This document shows positions 1-5,153 of a stretch of 5,153 nucleotides of DNA, in pieces; within the stretch, counting starts at the first letter, position 1; every line of letters starts with the position of its first letter. Below the pieces are notes generated by a model that had not been told where the DNA came from, did not search any database, and saw only the letters and a list, made by a program, of their open reading frames with translations. The DNA is from Chloroflexota bacterium (GTDB lineage: Bacteria > Chloroflexota > Ktedonobacteria > Ktedonobacterales > JACDGC01), in assembly GCA_021812265.1 (NCBI GenBank), contig JAKAOI010000204.1:1-5153 (forward strand). Reading direction: 5' to 3'. Made by a program: the position numbers and the translations under genes.

Positions 1-74
1 TTCTGGGGTGTACCCAGACCTCCCCTTGTTGCAGATACGAAAACCATGTGTTTTTCTTTCAAGCGAAAGTCCTA
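1..74 (+). repeat. Partial copy (right half) of a dispersed palindromic repeat
   Basis: This stretch resembles 2346-2407. Its first 19 bases match 2346-2364 at 16 of 19 positions, and bases 58-74 (TTCAAGCGAAAGTCCTA) are identical to 2391-2407. The middle differs and is about 12 bases longer here. A small hairpin (CTGGG at 3-7 with CCCAG at 13-17) has a near-equivalent in the other copy. The window starts inside the element, so the left half, including the GTACAAGGGGC hairpin and the left terminal repeat, should lie just outside. The copy sits downstream of the kinase stop codon and has the same orientation as the second copy. The similarity is seen directly; that the two form one repeat family is inferred. 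Confidence 0.7.
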
Positions 75-140
75 TATTAGGATACCATATTTAATCGAAA
101 AACCTGCCGCATAAATAGGCGTCGCATTAATCAATCTATC

Positions 141-1895
141 TCAATTATTGGGAATTTGGTCGATATACCACTTGCTGCCCTGCGAAATTAGGGTAAGCTG
201 CGATATAAAAATACCCTTGCCACGCGACACCTTTATAGTAATCTGAATTTGGCCCAATAAAGCGTCGCCATTACTTTGCGTTTGTATTGTGTACGATTGA
301 ATGGAGCCTTCTTGAGATTGAATACTTTGCTCCAATGCGTTAAACTGGCTTTGCGAATCACTTTCCGCAGCGTTTGGTGACAAATATTGATACGCCTGTT
401 GATAATTCTGCGATTGCAGCGCCGCATAAAATCCGTTAACTGTAGCAGTCGGTGACGACTGATCGATCGCCCCAAATGTAATAATATGCGCGCCATACAA
501 TAGCGCAAAGACAGCCATAGCAACAATAACAAATCCTGCGGCAATTTGCCACAAAAACCCATGGCGAGGCCTTGCCTCGGCAGAATTGTTACCTGCCTTA
601 GATTTCACAGAAACGCGAGTTTTTGCAGGCTTTTTTTCATCTTCGGTTTTATGCTTTAATAATCTATGTTTACGTTCAATTGGCTTGCGTGGTTCTGACA
701 CCGAAATAGCGTCTGGCCGGTAAACCGGACCCGGCGGTGAAAAAAATGGGCTTGGAGCTTGCTGAATTGGCGGCTCCGGCGGCACAGACAGATTGGGATA
801 CGACTGATTACGTGATGGCGGAAAGGAGGAGCTTGCCTGTGGTTGCGATTGCGAAGACGGCAGCCCATATGGTTTTCCGGAACGCAAAGTTGGCGCAATT
901 GAATAATCATTCACATTCACTTCCGATGAACACATGGGACATAATACGCCGCTTCCGGTATACATAATGCCGCAGCGCGAGCATTTCTTCAAAGATTGTG
1001 TTTTTAGCGGAGCGCTGCGTTTCACGGCAGCCGCCCGCTGTAATTCAACCGTATAAATTTTATTCAGCGCGTCTTTAAAATCTCTCATTGATTGAAATCT
1101 GTCACTGGGACGAATTTCTATCGCGCGCATAATCACCATTTCCAATTCCGTTGAAATAAGCGGATTGATGAGGCTGGGAATAGTGATAATTTTATCCAAA
1201 GCGGCGCGATCAATTGCCGGTGTCGGCAAAATACCGGTAAGAATGTGATATAAAGTAGCGCCAAGCGAATAAATATCAGACCACGGGCCAGTCGCGCCAT
1301 TGCTGCTATATTGTTCCGGAGGCGCATATCCTTCGGTGCCGGCCTTACGCACAAATGTTGCAGTGGGATTTGGCGCATGCGGGTTATGTTCTTTGGCAAT
1401 CCCTAAATCCACCAAATACGCCATATTATCGGGATTCACAATAATATTGGCTGGTTTTACATCTCTATGTACAATTTGCGGCAGCAATGAATGCATATAC
1501 TCCAGCGCGTCACAAACCGGCAAAATCCATTGCAGTGTATCAAAAACCGGTAAAGGCCGTGATTTATTGCGCAACAATTTCAATTCTAAATTTTCACCAA
1601 ATATATATTCCATTAGTAAATATAAATGATCATTCCACTCAAAAAAATCTTTTACTTTCGGTATATTTGGATGATTAATTTCCGACAGCCAGCGCGCTTC
1701 ACGTTCAAATTGCTCTCTGGCCCCTTTAGATAAATCCGCTGTTTCCTTTAGCGCTAAAATTTTTACATCAGAAGATCCTAAATCGCGTACTTGATACACG
1801 GTGCCGGCGCCGCCTTGTCCGACCACAGCAACAATTTGATACCGTTTATTTACAATAGCGTCTATCTGAAGTGTTTCCGGTTTTTGTATATTCAT
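141..1895 (-). CDS. Transmembrane Ser/Thr protein kinase with zinc ribbon and outer NTF2-like domain
   Basis: This 584-residue Hanks-type kinase should phosphorylate Ser/Thr on proteins, using ATP, on the inner face of the cytoplasmic membrane. The kinase domain spans about residues 20-280. It has a glycine loop GQGGAGTV (26-33), ATP lysine in ALKE (K50), helix-C glutamate near E66, HRDVKPAN (catalytic D145, K147, N150), metal-binding DLG in place of DFG (163-165), GTEGYAPPEQY (E194) and SDIYSLG (D207). Threonines 178 and 180 in the activation loop are candidate autophosphorylation sites. A CxxC-CxxC zinc ribbon follows (C305, C308, C319, C322), then a Pro/Ser-rich and basic linker, one membrane helix (about 446-472), and an outer domain of about 110 residues resembling DUF4878/NTF2-like folds ('NGFYAALQSQNYQQAYQYLSP'). 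The start is the ATG at 1895: the GTG 17 codons upstream lies within the predicted promoter, while a GAGG sits 12 bases before this ATG. The kinase call is firm; the outer domain's fold and ligand are inferred. Confidence 0.95.
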   Translation of the reverse strand: MNIQKPETLQIDAIVNKRYQIVAVVGQGGAGTVYQVRDLGSSDVKILALKETADLSKGAREQFEREARWLSEINHPNIPKVKDFFEWNDHLYLLMEYIFGENLELKLLRNKSRPLPVFDTLQWILPVCDALEYMHSLLPQIVHRDVKPANIIVNPDNMAYLVDLGIAKEHNPHAPNPTATFVRKAGTEGYAPPEQYSSNGATGPWSDIYSLGATLYHILTGILPTPAIDRAALDKIITIPSLINPLISTELEMVIMRAIEIRPSDRFQSMRDFKDALNKIYTVELQRAAAVKRSAPLKTQSLKKCSRCGIMYTGSGVLCPMCSSEVNVNDYSIAPTLRSGKPYGLPSSQSQPQASSSFPPSRNQSYPNLSVPPEPPIQQAPSPFFSPPGPVYRPDAISVSEPRKPIERKHRLLKHKTEDEKKPAKTRVSVKSKAGNNSAEARPRHGFLWQIAAGFVIVAMAVFALLYGAHIITFGAIDQSSPTATVNGFYAALQSQNYQQAYQYLSPNAAESDSQSQFNALEQSIQSQEGSIQSYTIQTQSNGDALLGQIQITIKVSRGKGIFISQLTLISQGSKWYIDQIPNN

Positions 1896-1926
1896 AATAT
1901 TGGCAAACCTCAGTTTTTGGGGAGAT

Positions 1927-1955
1927 ATAATACCAGCGTAAAACACATATCACAA
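1927..1955 (-). promoter_or_regulatory. Sigma70-like promoter of the kinase gene
   Basis: On the minus strand there is a -35 box TTGTGA (1955-1950, 4 of 6 to consensus), a 17-base spacer, and a -10 box TATTAT (1932-1927, 5 of 6) preceded by TGG, which fits the extended -10 TGn pattern. Transcription would begin near 1920 and give a leader of about 25 bases containing GAGG (1911-1908) before the ATG at 1895. This argues against the upstream GTG at 1946 as the start. It is a pattern match only. Confidence 0.65.
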
Positions 1956-2236
1956 AAATACCAGCAGAAGATGCTATCATCCCTGAATACGCGCCAGAAC
2001 CGCATTGTTCCCCGCTATACACTCTCTGCCTTATACTATGAACACGCCAATATTAAAGGTAACCGCCTATTCGTATGCTACAGGCTGATAGATATGTTGT
2101 CAAGGATATTAGGAATGATTATAGGAAATAGGATATAGTGGATGAAAAAAATGGATCGTAATGCAGCGCCTGCCATCCTTTGCAAATGCGTTATTAGAGC
2201 GTACAACTAATTTTAGGCGCCAAGTCGCAAAATATG

Positions 2237-2263
2237 CGGTCGGTGTATTGACTACACCGGCCG
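2237..2263 (-). terminator. GC-rich hairpin, possible terminator reading leftward
   Basis: Arms CGGTCGGTGTA (2237-2247) and TACACCGGCCG (2253-2263) pair over 11 positions, with a single mismatch that becomes a G-U wobble in RNA read from the plus strand. The loop is 5 bases (TTGAC). Read on the minus strand, the stem is followed by CATATTTTG, a weak T tract, so it could stop transcription coming from the 427-residue gene. The T tract is poor and the hairpin is far (about 230 bases) from that stop codon, so another role is possible. Confidence 0.4.
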
Positions 2264-2280
2264 ATAACAATATAGCAAGC

Positions 2281-2407
2281 AGGACTTTCGCTTCAGCAAG
2301 GGAAAATCGAGGGATGTACAAGGGGCAGTCGCCCCTTGTACGGAGTTCTGGAGTGTCCCCAGCCATCTTCTGCTTCAAATACAAAAAACATTCAAGCGAA
2401 AGTCCTA
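2281..2407 (+). repeat. Palindromic MITE-like repeat element with 13-bp terminal inverted repeats
   Basis: The element is bounded by a perfect 13-bp inverted repeat, AGGACTTTCGCTT (2281-2293) and AAGCGAAAGTCCT (2394-2406). It contains a perfect 11-bp hairpin at 2316-2341 and a smaller CTGG/CCAG hairpin at 2348-2362. Its right half recurs at 1-74, including a 17-base identity. It encodes no protein I can recognise. No target-site duplication is obvious at the flanks (..AGCAAGC and AGTAAGG..). The structure suits a non-autonomous mobile element or a REP/BIME-like intergenic palindrome; which one cannot be decided from two copies. Confidence 0.65.
2316..2341. repeat. Perfect 11-bp stem, 4-base loop hairpin inside the repeat element
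   Basis: GTACAAGGGGC (2316-2326) and GCCCCTTGTAC (2331-2341) are exact reverse complements around the loop AGTC. The stem is GC-rich next to the loop and would be very stable in RNA or as a DNA cruciform. No T tract follows on either strand, so it is not a classic intrinsic terminator. It probably forms the core of the repeat element. Confidence 0.75.
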
Positions 2408-2440
2408 GTAAGGAAAACACATAAAACCAGCGCAACAACG

Positions 2441-2469
2441 CCTTGATTGAAAGCAACGTTCAATCAAGG
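2441..2469 (-). terminator. Hairpin just after the 427-residue gene, probable terminator
   Basis: CCTTGATTGAA (2441-2451) and TTCAATCAAGG (2459-2469) form a perfect 11-bp stem with a 7-base loop. It lies 24 bases past the stop codon of the minus-strand gene ending at 2493, where a terminator is expected. On the minus strand the sequence after the stem is CGTTGTTGCG, only moderately T-rich, so termination may be weak or the stem may mainly protect the mRNA 3' end. Confidence 0.5.
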
Positions 2470-2492
2470 AAACACCCAAACACCGCCTTTAT

Positions 2493-3776
2493 TTATGAAA
2501 CAATAGAAAGAAATACCTGCTGCAAAGCGTCTACCGTGGGATCTTTTGCGCGTTTGCTTACATAATTCAAATAGCGGTTGATTATTTTCGTTCTTTTCTT
2601 ATCATCCGCCAACCAAGTATCTGTTACAAAATCTTGCACCAGCCGCACCTGAGCGCGGGGAATTGAATCTATAAGATAGCCCATGCCGCGTAAAACCCAA
2701 AACGCAAACCCAAAAATAAAAATATTCCCTAACGCTTCATGCGCGCTTTTGGTCAAAAAATATATCGGTTTCGTAAAGGCGATGCGCAACTCTAAAGTAG
2801 GAATTAAAAACGGTATATTTGGGCAAACCGCTAAAAACGCTATGGTTCCCCACGATCGCTCTACCGCATATTGCGCCGCAGCGTTAGCCACATCATGTTC
2901 CGAACCATATATTACAAGTTGAAGCATATCACGAGAATGGGCAAGAACTTTTGCTGTATCATTGAGCTGAGAACTAAAGCGAACAATTCCGGTAGGAATA
3001 ATTACTTTGCGAATAGATTCTATCGCAGTATTTGCTCGTTTTTCCAGCCATTGCATCATATGCTTTTCGCGATCAGCTCCCTTATCCGATGGAGTAATTA
3101 CATTCAACATACCCAATGTTACGCTCAGCTCTTGCTGCAACTCTGCCATAAGCGCGAGGTTTTGCGAACGCGGATCTTTTGCGGAATACGTCGGTAACGG
3201 GTCTACCGCAACAGGAGGAATGGTTACATTCATTTTATAAATATTATTGAATACACCATCAACCCCTAAAGATTTAGCAATTACTTTACCGATAGATTCC
3301 GCCGACTGTACCGACTGATCTACCATTGGATGCGTTGATACCCCATGCTGCGCTTGAAATACCTGATTTATTACATTTTCCCAGCGGTTGCGGGCGTCGG
3401 TATAAGACTGAGCATCCTGAGTAAGCAGCTGCATGGCGGATACAAAATCATTAATCGATAATGTCACCTCGCCTTTGTTATCCAGCGGCGCGCCATGAGG
3501 GTAGCGATTCTCCAGAAAATTTGCGATAATAGCTGTTTTTGTAATTATAAACGGTGTAGGCGCGCTATGATTTTTCATTCGATGAATGCAATCATTTAAA
3601 CCTTCAGAAAATTTTGTTTCAACTGTTTGCAGTTGATGCGCATTCAGTTGTGTATTAGAATCATGGATAGCGCCGAGATATGTTTTGCATGTAGTATCTT
3701 CCAGCGCATGAACAACTCCATACGCTGATTTAATATATGCATACTGCGCCGGCGTAATTTGGGTTTGCGTTGCCAC
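2493..3776 (-). CDS. Unrecognised 427-residue protein with C-terminal hydrophobic region
   Basis: I do not recognise this family. The N-terminal 300 or so residues look soluble and largely helical, with no signal peptide, no cysteine clusters and no obvious catalytic motif. A central proline-rich stretch (about 185-200, 'VTIPPVAVDPLPTY') separates two helical halves. Two hydrophobic segments follow, about 309-334 (GTIAFLAVCPNIPFLIPTL) and 349-369 (LGNIFIFGFAFWVLRGMGYLI), then a basic tail (ADDKKRTKIINRYLNYVSKRAK). This suggests a membrane-anchored or membrane-associated protein. The start is the GTG at 3776: GGAGG at 3788-3784 is 7 bases upstream, the ideal distance. Longer readings from ATG at 3791 or TTG at 3842 are less likely; the TTG lies within the predicted -35 box. 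The gene has its own promoter, is followed by a hairpin, and diverges from the channel gene. That it is a real gene is well supported by length, ribosome site and promoter; its function is unknown. Confidence 0.85.
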   Translation of the reverse strand: MATQTQITPAQYAYIKSAYGVVHALEDTTCKTYLGAIHDSNTQLNAHQLQTVETKFSEGLNDCIHRMKNHSAPTPFIITKTAIIANFLENRYPHGAPLDNKGEVTLSINDFVSAMQLLTQDAQSYTDARNRWENVINQVFQAQHGVSTHPMVDQSVQSAESIGKVIAKSLGVDGVFNNIYKMNVTIPPVAVDPLPTYSAKDPRSQNLALMAELQQELSVTLGMLNVITPSDKGADREKHMMQWLEKRANTAIESIRKVIIPTGIVRFSSQLNDTAKVLAHSRDMLQLVIYGSEHDVANAAAQYAVERSWGTIAFLAVCPNIPFLIPTLELRIAFTKPIYFLTKSAHEALGNIFIFGFAFWVLRGMGYLIDSIPRAQVRLVQDFVTDTWLADDKKRTKIINRYLNYVSKRAKDPTVDALQQVFLSIVS

Positions 3777-3783
3777 AATCATT

Positions 3784-3788
3784 CCTCC
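3784..3788 (-). promoter_or_regulatory. Shine-Dalgarno site that fixes the GTG start at 3776
   Basis: GGAGG on the minus strand ends 7 bases before GTG (3776-3774). It is too close to the ATG at 3782-3780 (one base) and lies downstream of the ATG at 3791, so only the GTG start makes good use of it. Confidence 0.7.
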
Positions 3789-3813
3789 CATCGATGTATT
3801 CGGCCATGAAGTG

Positions 3814-3842
3814 ATCGTAGCGTAAATTAATATACAAGTCAA
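3814..3842 (-). promoter_or_regulatory. Sigma70-like promoter of the 427-residue gene
   Basis: On the minus strand there is a -35 box TTGACT (3842-3837, 5 of 6), a 17-base spacer, and a -10 box TACGAT (3819-3814, 4 of 6). Transcription would begin near 3807 and leave a leader of about 31 bases that contains GGAGG. The bases around the -10 read ACGCTACGAT, similar to the ACGCTATACT before the channel gene. Confidence 0.6.
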
Positions 3843-3861
3843 GAAAATATTCCTATAGTGT

Positions 3862-3909
3862 GAAAAGTTACCTTACGGATAGGCTATTACAAAAATATAA
3901 AAACTTTTC
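3862..3909. promoter_or_regulatory. 8-bp inverted repeat in the divergent promoter region
   Basis: GAAAAGTT (3862-3869) and AACTTTTC (3902-3909) are exact reverse complements 32 bases apart, between the -35 boxes of the two divergent genes. Their position would suit a shared operator with two half sites, but short A/T-rich repeats arise easily by chance, so this is only a candidate. Confidence 0.25.
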
Positions 3910-3919
3910 TGCACAATAC

Positions 3920-3948
3920 TTTTCATTTTTTTTAACGGACGCTATACT
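3920..3948 (+). promoter_or_regulatory. Promoter of the MscS-type gene, predicting a leaderless mRNA
   Basis: There is a -35-like TTTTCA (3920-3925, 4 of 6), a 17-base spacer containing eight T, and a -10 box TATACT (3943-3948) within ACGCTATACT. The ATG begins 7 bases after the -10 box, exactly where transcription usually starts. No Shine-Dalgarno precedes the ATG. Together these point to a leaderless transcript starting at or next to the A of ATG (3955). Confidence 0.6.
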
Positions 3949-3954
3949 ATTAAT

Positions 3955-5013
3955 ATGTCTTTTAACATATCTTTACCTTTCACATTTTCTTTTCCAAATT
4001 GGAATAATCTTGGTGTCCATGCAGCTGAAACTGCCGGATGGCTGCTTATTATGGTGATTCTTGCGCCACGCCTCATTCGGTTCATTTTTTGGCTGTTTTT
4101 TCGTGTTCTTACCCCCAAATTACTGCCGCAAAAATCTGCGCGCACAGCCTTTACACACAACGCCAAAAAGATTATTCTAACGCCGGCAAATTTTGCCGCG
4201 GCAACGCTCAGCTTTGAAGGCCTCGCATTTATCTATAAGGATTACCCAGCAACATCAGACATTTTTACACGTATTGCTTTCACCTGCATGTCTTTTGCTA
4301 TCGTATTTTTAATCAGTGGCGGAATCAGCCAAATATATCTTGTGCCCGGGAAAAAAACTATTTTTGCTGAACAGCCATTGCACGAGCATGTTACTGTCAT
4401 TGCGCGGACCCTATTATGGGGCGCGGCAATTTTTCTGGCAATAATTGCCGATCTGCAAATTTGGGGATTCGACGCATCGGGGCTGCTGACGGGAACCGGA
4501 TTAATCGGGCTGGCGTTATCTTTGGCGGCGCGTGACACGGCGGAAAATCTGCTGGGCTATTTTGTTATTGTTATGGAACGGCCATTTATCATTGGGGACG
4601 CTATTTCAACAGGAACTGTCACCGGCACAGTAGAGCTGATTGGCTGGCGCTCTACCCGCATCCGGCAGCTGAACCAAGCGCTGGTAAATGTGCCCAATCG
4701 CAATCTTACTTCAGCAAACACATATAATTATTCCCGTATGAATAAGCAAAACATTACCTTCACACTATATCTGCCATATATGATTGCAACAGACAACATA
4801 ACAACGCTTATCAACGCCATTCGCGACGCAATTATCGTGTATCCGCTTGTCAACCCGGCTTCGGTGGAAATAGTTATCAGCGCATTAGAGCGCGACTCCA
4901 TTGATTTAACCATATCATGCGCCATTACAGACGCCGACACAGCGCTATTTGCGCAACGGCAGCACGAAATTTATTTAACCGCCCTGCGCGCTGCGGAATC
5001 TGCCCGCATATAA
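3955..5013 (+). CDS. MscS-family mechanosensitive ion channel
   Basis: This 352-residue inner-membrane protein belongs to the small-conductance mechanosensitive channel family, which opens under membrane tension and releases solutes during osmotic downshock. The membrane segments are at about 22-52, 77-95, 103-130 and 145-171, followed by the pore helix (about 174-207). The pore sequence aligns without gaps to my recollection of E. coli MscS TM3. The gate leucines L105 and L109 match L186 and L190, N117 matches N198, and the hinge G113 position holds D194, as in many family members (A-x-D-T). The beta domain follows (ERPFIIGD, TGTVELIGWRSTRIRQLNQ, VNVPNRNL, NYSR; about 208-261), then an alpha/beta C-terminal domain to 352. 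The protein is longer than E. coli MscS (286 residues) because it has about two extra N-terminal helices. The start is the first ATG; it has no ribosome site, but the promoter spacing suits leaderless translation. The family call is firm; ion preference and tension threshold cannot be read from sequence. Confidence 0.95.
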   Translation: MSFNISLPFTFSFPNWNNLGVHAAETAGWLLIMVILAPRLIRFIFWLFFRVLTPKLLPQKSARTAFTHNAKKIILTPANFAAATLSFEGLAFIYKDYPATSDIFTRIAFTCMSFAIVFLISGGISQIYLVPGKKTIFAEQPLHEHVTVIARTLLWGAAIFLAIIADLQIWGFDASGLLTGTGLIGLALSLAARDTAENLLGYFVIVMERPFIIGDAISTGTVTGTVELIGWRSTRIRQLNQALVNVPNRNLTSANTYNYSRMNKQNITFTLYLPYMIATDNITTLINAIRDAIIVYPLVNPASVEIVISALERDSIDLTISCAITDADTALFAQRQHEIYLTALRAAESARI

Positions 5014-5021
5014 TCTTCCGC

Positions 5022-5027
5022 TATACT
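5022..5027 (+). promoter_or_regulatory. Isolated -10-like box after the channel gene
   Basis: TATACT in the context CCGCTATACT lies 9 bases after the mscS-type stop codon and shares CGCTATACT with the channel promoter. No suitable -35 lies 16-18 bases upstream, and no start codon follows closely. It may be a weak promoter or chance. Confidence 0.25.
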
Positions 5028-5077
5028 CCAAGAAATATATTCTGGGTATTTCCGCATAAGAGCCGACTTTTGCCGAA

Positions 5078-5088
5078 TATACTATACT
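5078..5088 (+). promoter_or_regulatory. Overlapping double -10 box before the 3'-edge open frame
   Basis: Two copies of TATACT overlap by one base (5078-5083 and 5083-5088). Initiation near 5090-5095 would precede the ATG at 5109 by about 15-20 bases. I find no good -35 box, so the call rests on the -10 boxes and their position. Confidence 0.4.
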
Positions 5089-5108
5089 TGCCCTACGGCG
5101 CAGATTCT

Positions 5109-5153
5109 ATGGGTAAATCGCCGGCGGGCGCTGATATATTTTTCAAAGATCGG
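5109..5153 (+). CDS. Possible 5' end of a further gene, cut by the window edge
   Basis: An ATG at 5109 opens a frame of 15 codons (MGKSPAGADIFFKDR) that reaches the end of the window without a stop. It follows the double TATACT box at the distance expected for a short leader. No clear Shine-Dalgarno is present; GGCGCAG is weak. Fifteen residues are too few to assign a family, and a 45-base open frame can occur by chance. The lack of a strong ribosome site would match the neighbouring channel gene. Confidence 0.4.
   Translation, partial: MGKSPAGADIFFKDR

Larger units (their letters stand above)
1956..2492. other. Non-coding intergenic region between two minus-strand genes
   Basis: I see no convincing gene in these 537 bases. 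Open frames exist on both strands (for example 2161-2424 plus and 2109-2456 minus), but they run through three hairpins and the repeat, lack good ribosome binding sites, and have no recognisable protein features. A 22-codon frame at 2142-2210 (plus, starting MKKMD) has only a weak purine-rich lead. The purine-rich stretch 2101-2140 repeats AGGATAT and TAGGAA words. -10-like boxes TATACA (2016-2021) and TATACT (2032-2037) occur on the plus strand without a matching -35. No tRNA or known RNA family was recognised. Confidence 0.6.

Noticed and set aside
75..140. Intrinsic terminator for the kinase gene
   Set aside because: On the minus strand there is a TTTTT near 100, but the only stem before it is about 3 bp. 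The TCCTA/TAGGA mini-hairpin (71-83) has a 5-bp stem and a weak tail. Neither is convincing.
1896..1946. Upstream GTG start for the kinase, adding 17 residues
   Set aside because: The GTG lies inside the predicted promoter spacer, and the added residues precede the region where kinase homology begins. The ATG at 1895 has GAGG upstream and follows the predicted transcription start.
1791..2138. 115-codon plus-strand open frame overlapping the kinase start
   Set aside because: Half of it is antisense to the kinase N-terminus and it crosses the kinase promoter. There is no ribosome site.
2142..2210. 22-codon plus-strand frame starting MKKMD
   Set aside because: It is short, has only a weak purine-rich lead, and no clear promoter. 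It cannot be told from chance.
1..2407. CRISPR array or prophage attachment sites from the direct repeats
   Set aside because: Only two copies exist, they are more than 2 kb apart and imperfect in the middle, and no cas or integrase gene is present.
2161..2424. 87-codon plus-strand open frame
   Set aside because: It runs through the palindromic repeat and two hairpins, has no ribosome site, and its translation shows no domain or plausible composition.
2109..2456. 115-codon minus-strand open frame with a hydrophobic beginning
   Set aside because: It starts with TTG inside the loop of a terminator-like hairpin and crosses the repeat element. The apparent hydrophobicity comes from the reverse complement of A-rich DNA.
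5014..5060. Terminator after the channel gene
   Set aside because: GAAATA/TATTTC (5032-5052) gives only a 6-bp A/T stem with no T tract. It is too weak to call.

Overview
The window holds three well-supported protein genes, a repeat-rich intergenic stretch and the possible start of a fourth gene. It comes from a bacterium with AT-leaning DNA. The best guide to its lineage is the eukaryotic-type Ser/Thr kinase. Its style (ALKE lysine motif, 'NHPNIPKV', GT-G-Y-PPEQY activation segment, zinc ribbon, one membrane helix, outer NTF2-like tail) resembles large kinase families of Chloroflexota and similar environmental bacteria. That placement is an inference from remembered family style, not a search result.

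Layout. Positions 1-140 carry the right half of a dispersed repeat and the tail region of the kinase gene. The kinase gene (141-1895, minus) has its own sigma70-like promoter at 1927-1955, which sets the start at the ATG at 1895 rather than the GTG 51 bases upstream. Positions 1956-2492 are non-coding as far as I can see. They hold a roughly 127-bp palindromic repeat element (2281-2407) and two further hairpins (2237-2263 and 2441-2469), at least one of which probably ends the next gene. Positions 2493-3776 (minus) encode a 427-residue protein that I do not recognise, with a C-terminal hydrophobic region and a clear Shine-Dalgarno before a GTG start. Positions 3777-3954 are a divergent promoter region. 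Positions 3955-5013 (plus) encode an MscS-family mechanosensitive channel whose promoter lies so close to the ATG that the mRNA is probably leaderless. The last 140 bases contain -10-like boxes and a 15-codon open start running off the window.

Working together. Each gene appears to be its own transcription unit, so I see no operon and no coherent multi-gene system. The kinase would sense something outside the membrane and signal inside, the channel would release solutes under membrane tension, and the unknown protein may be membrane-associated. Any link between them beyond proximity is speculation. The parts most worth a second look are the palindromic repeat that flanks the kinase on both sides, the orphan 427-residue protein, and the recurring CGCTATAC promoter-like motif with a leaderless start.
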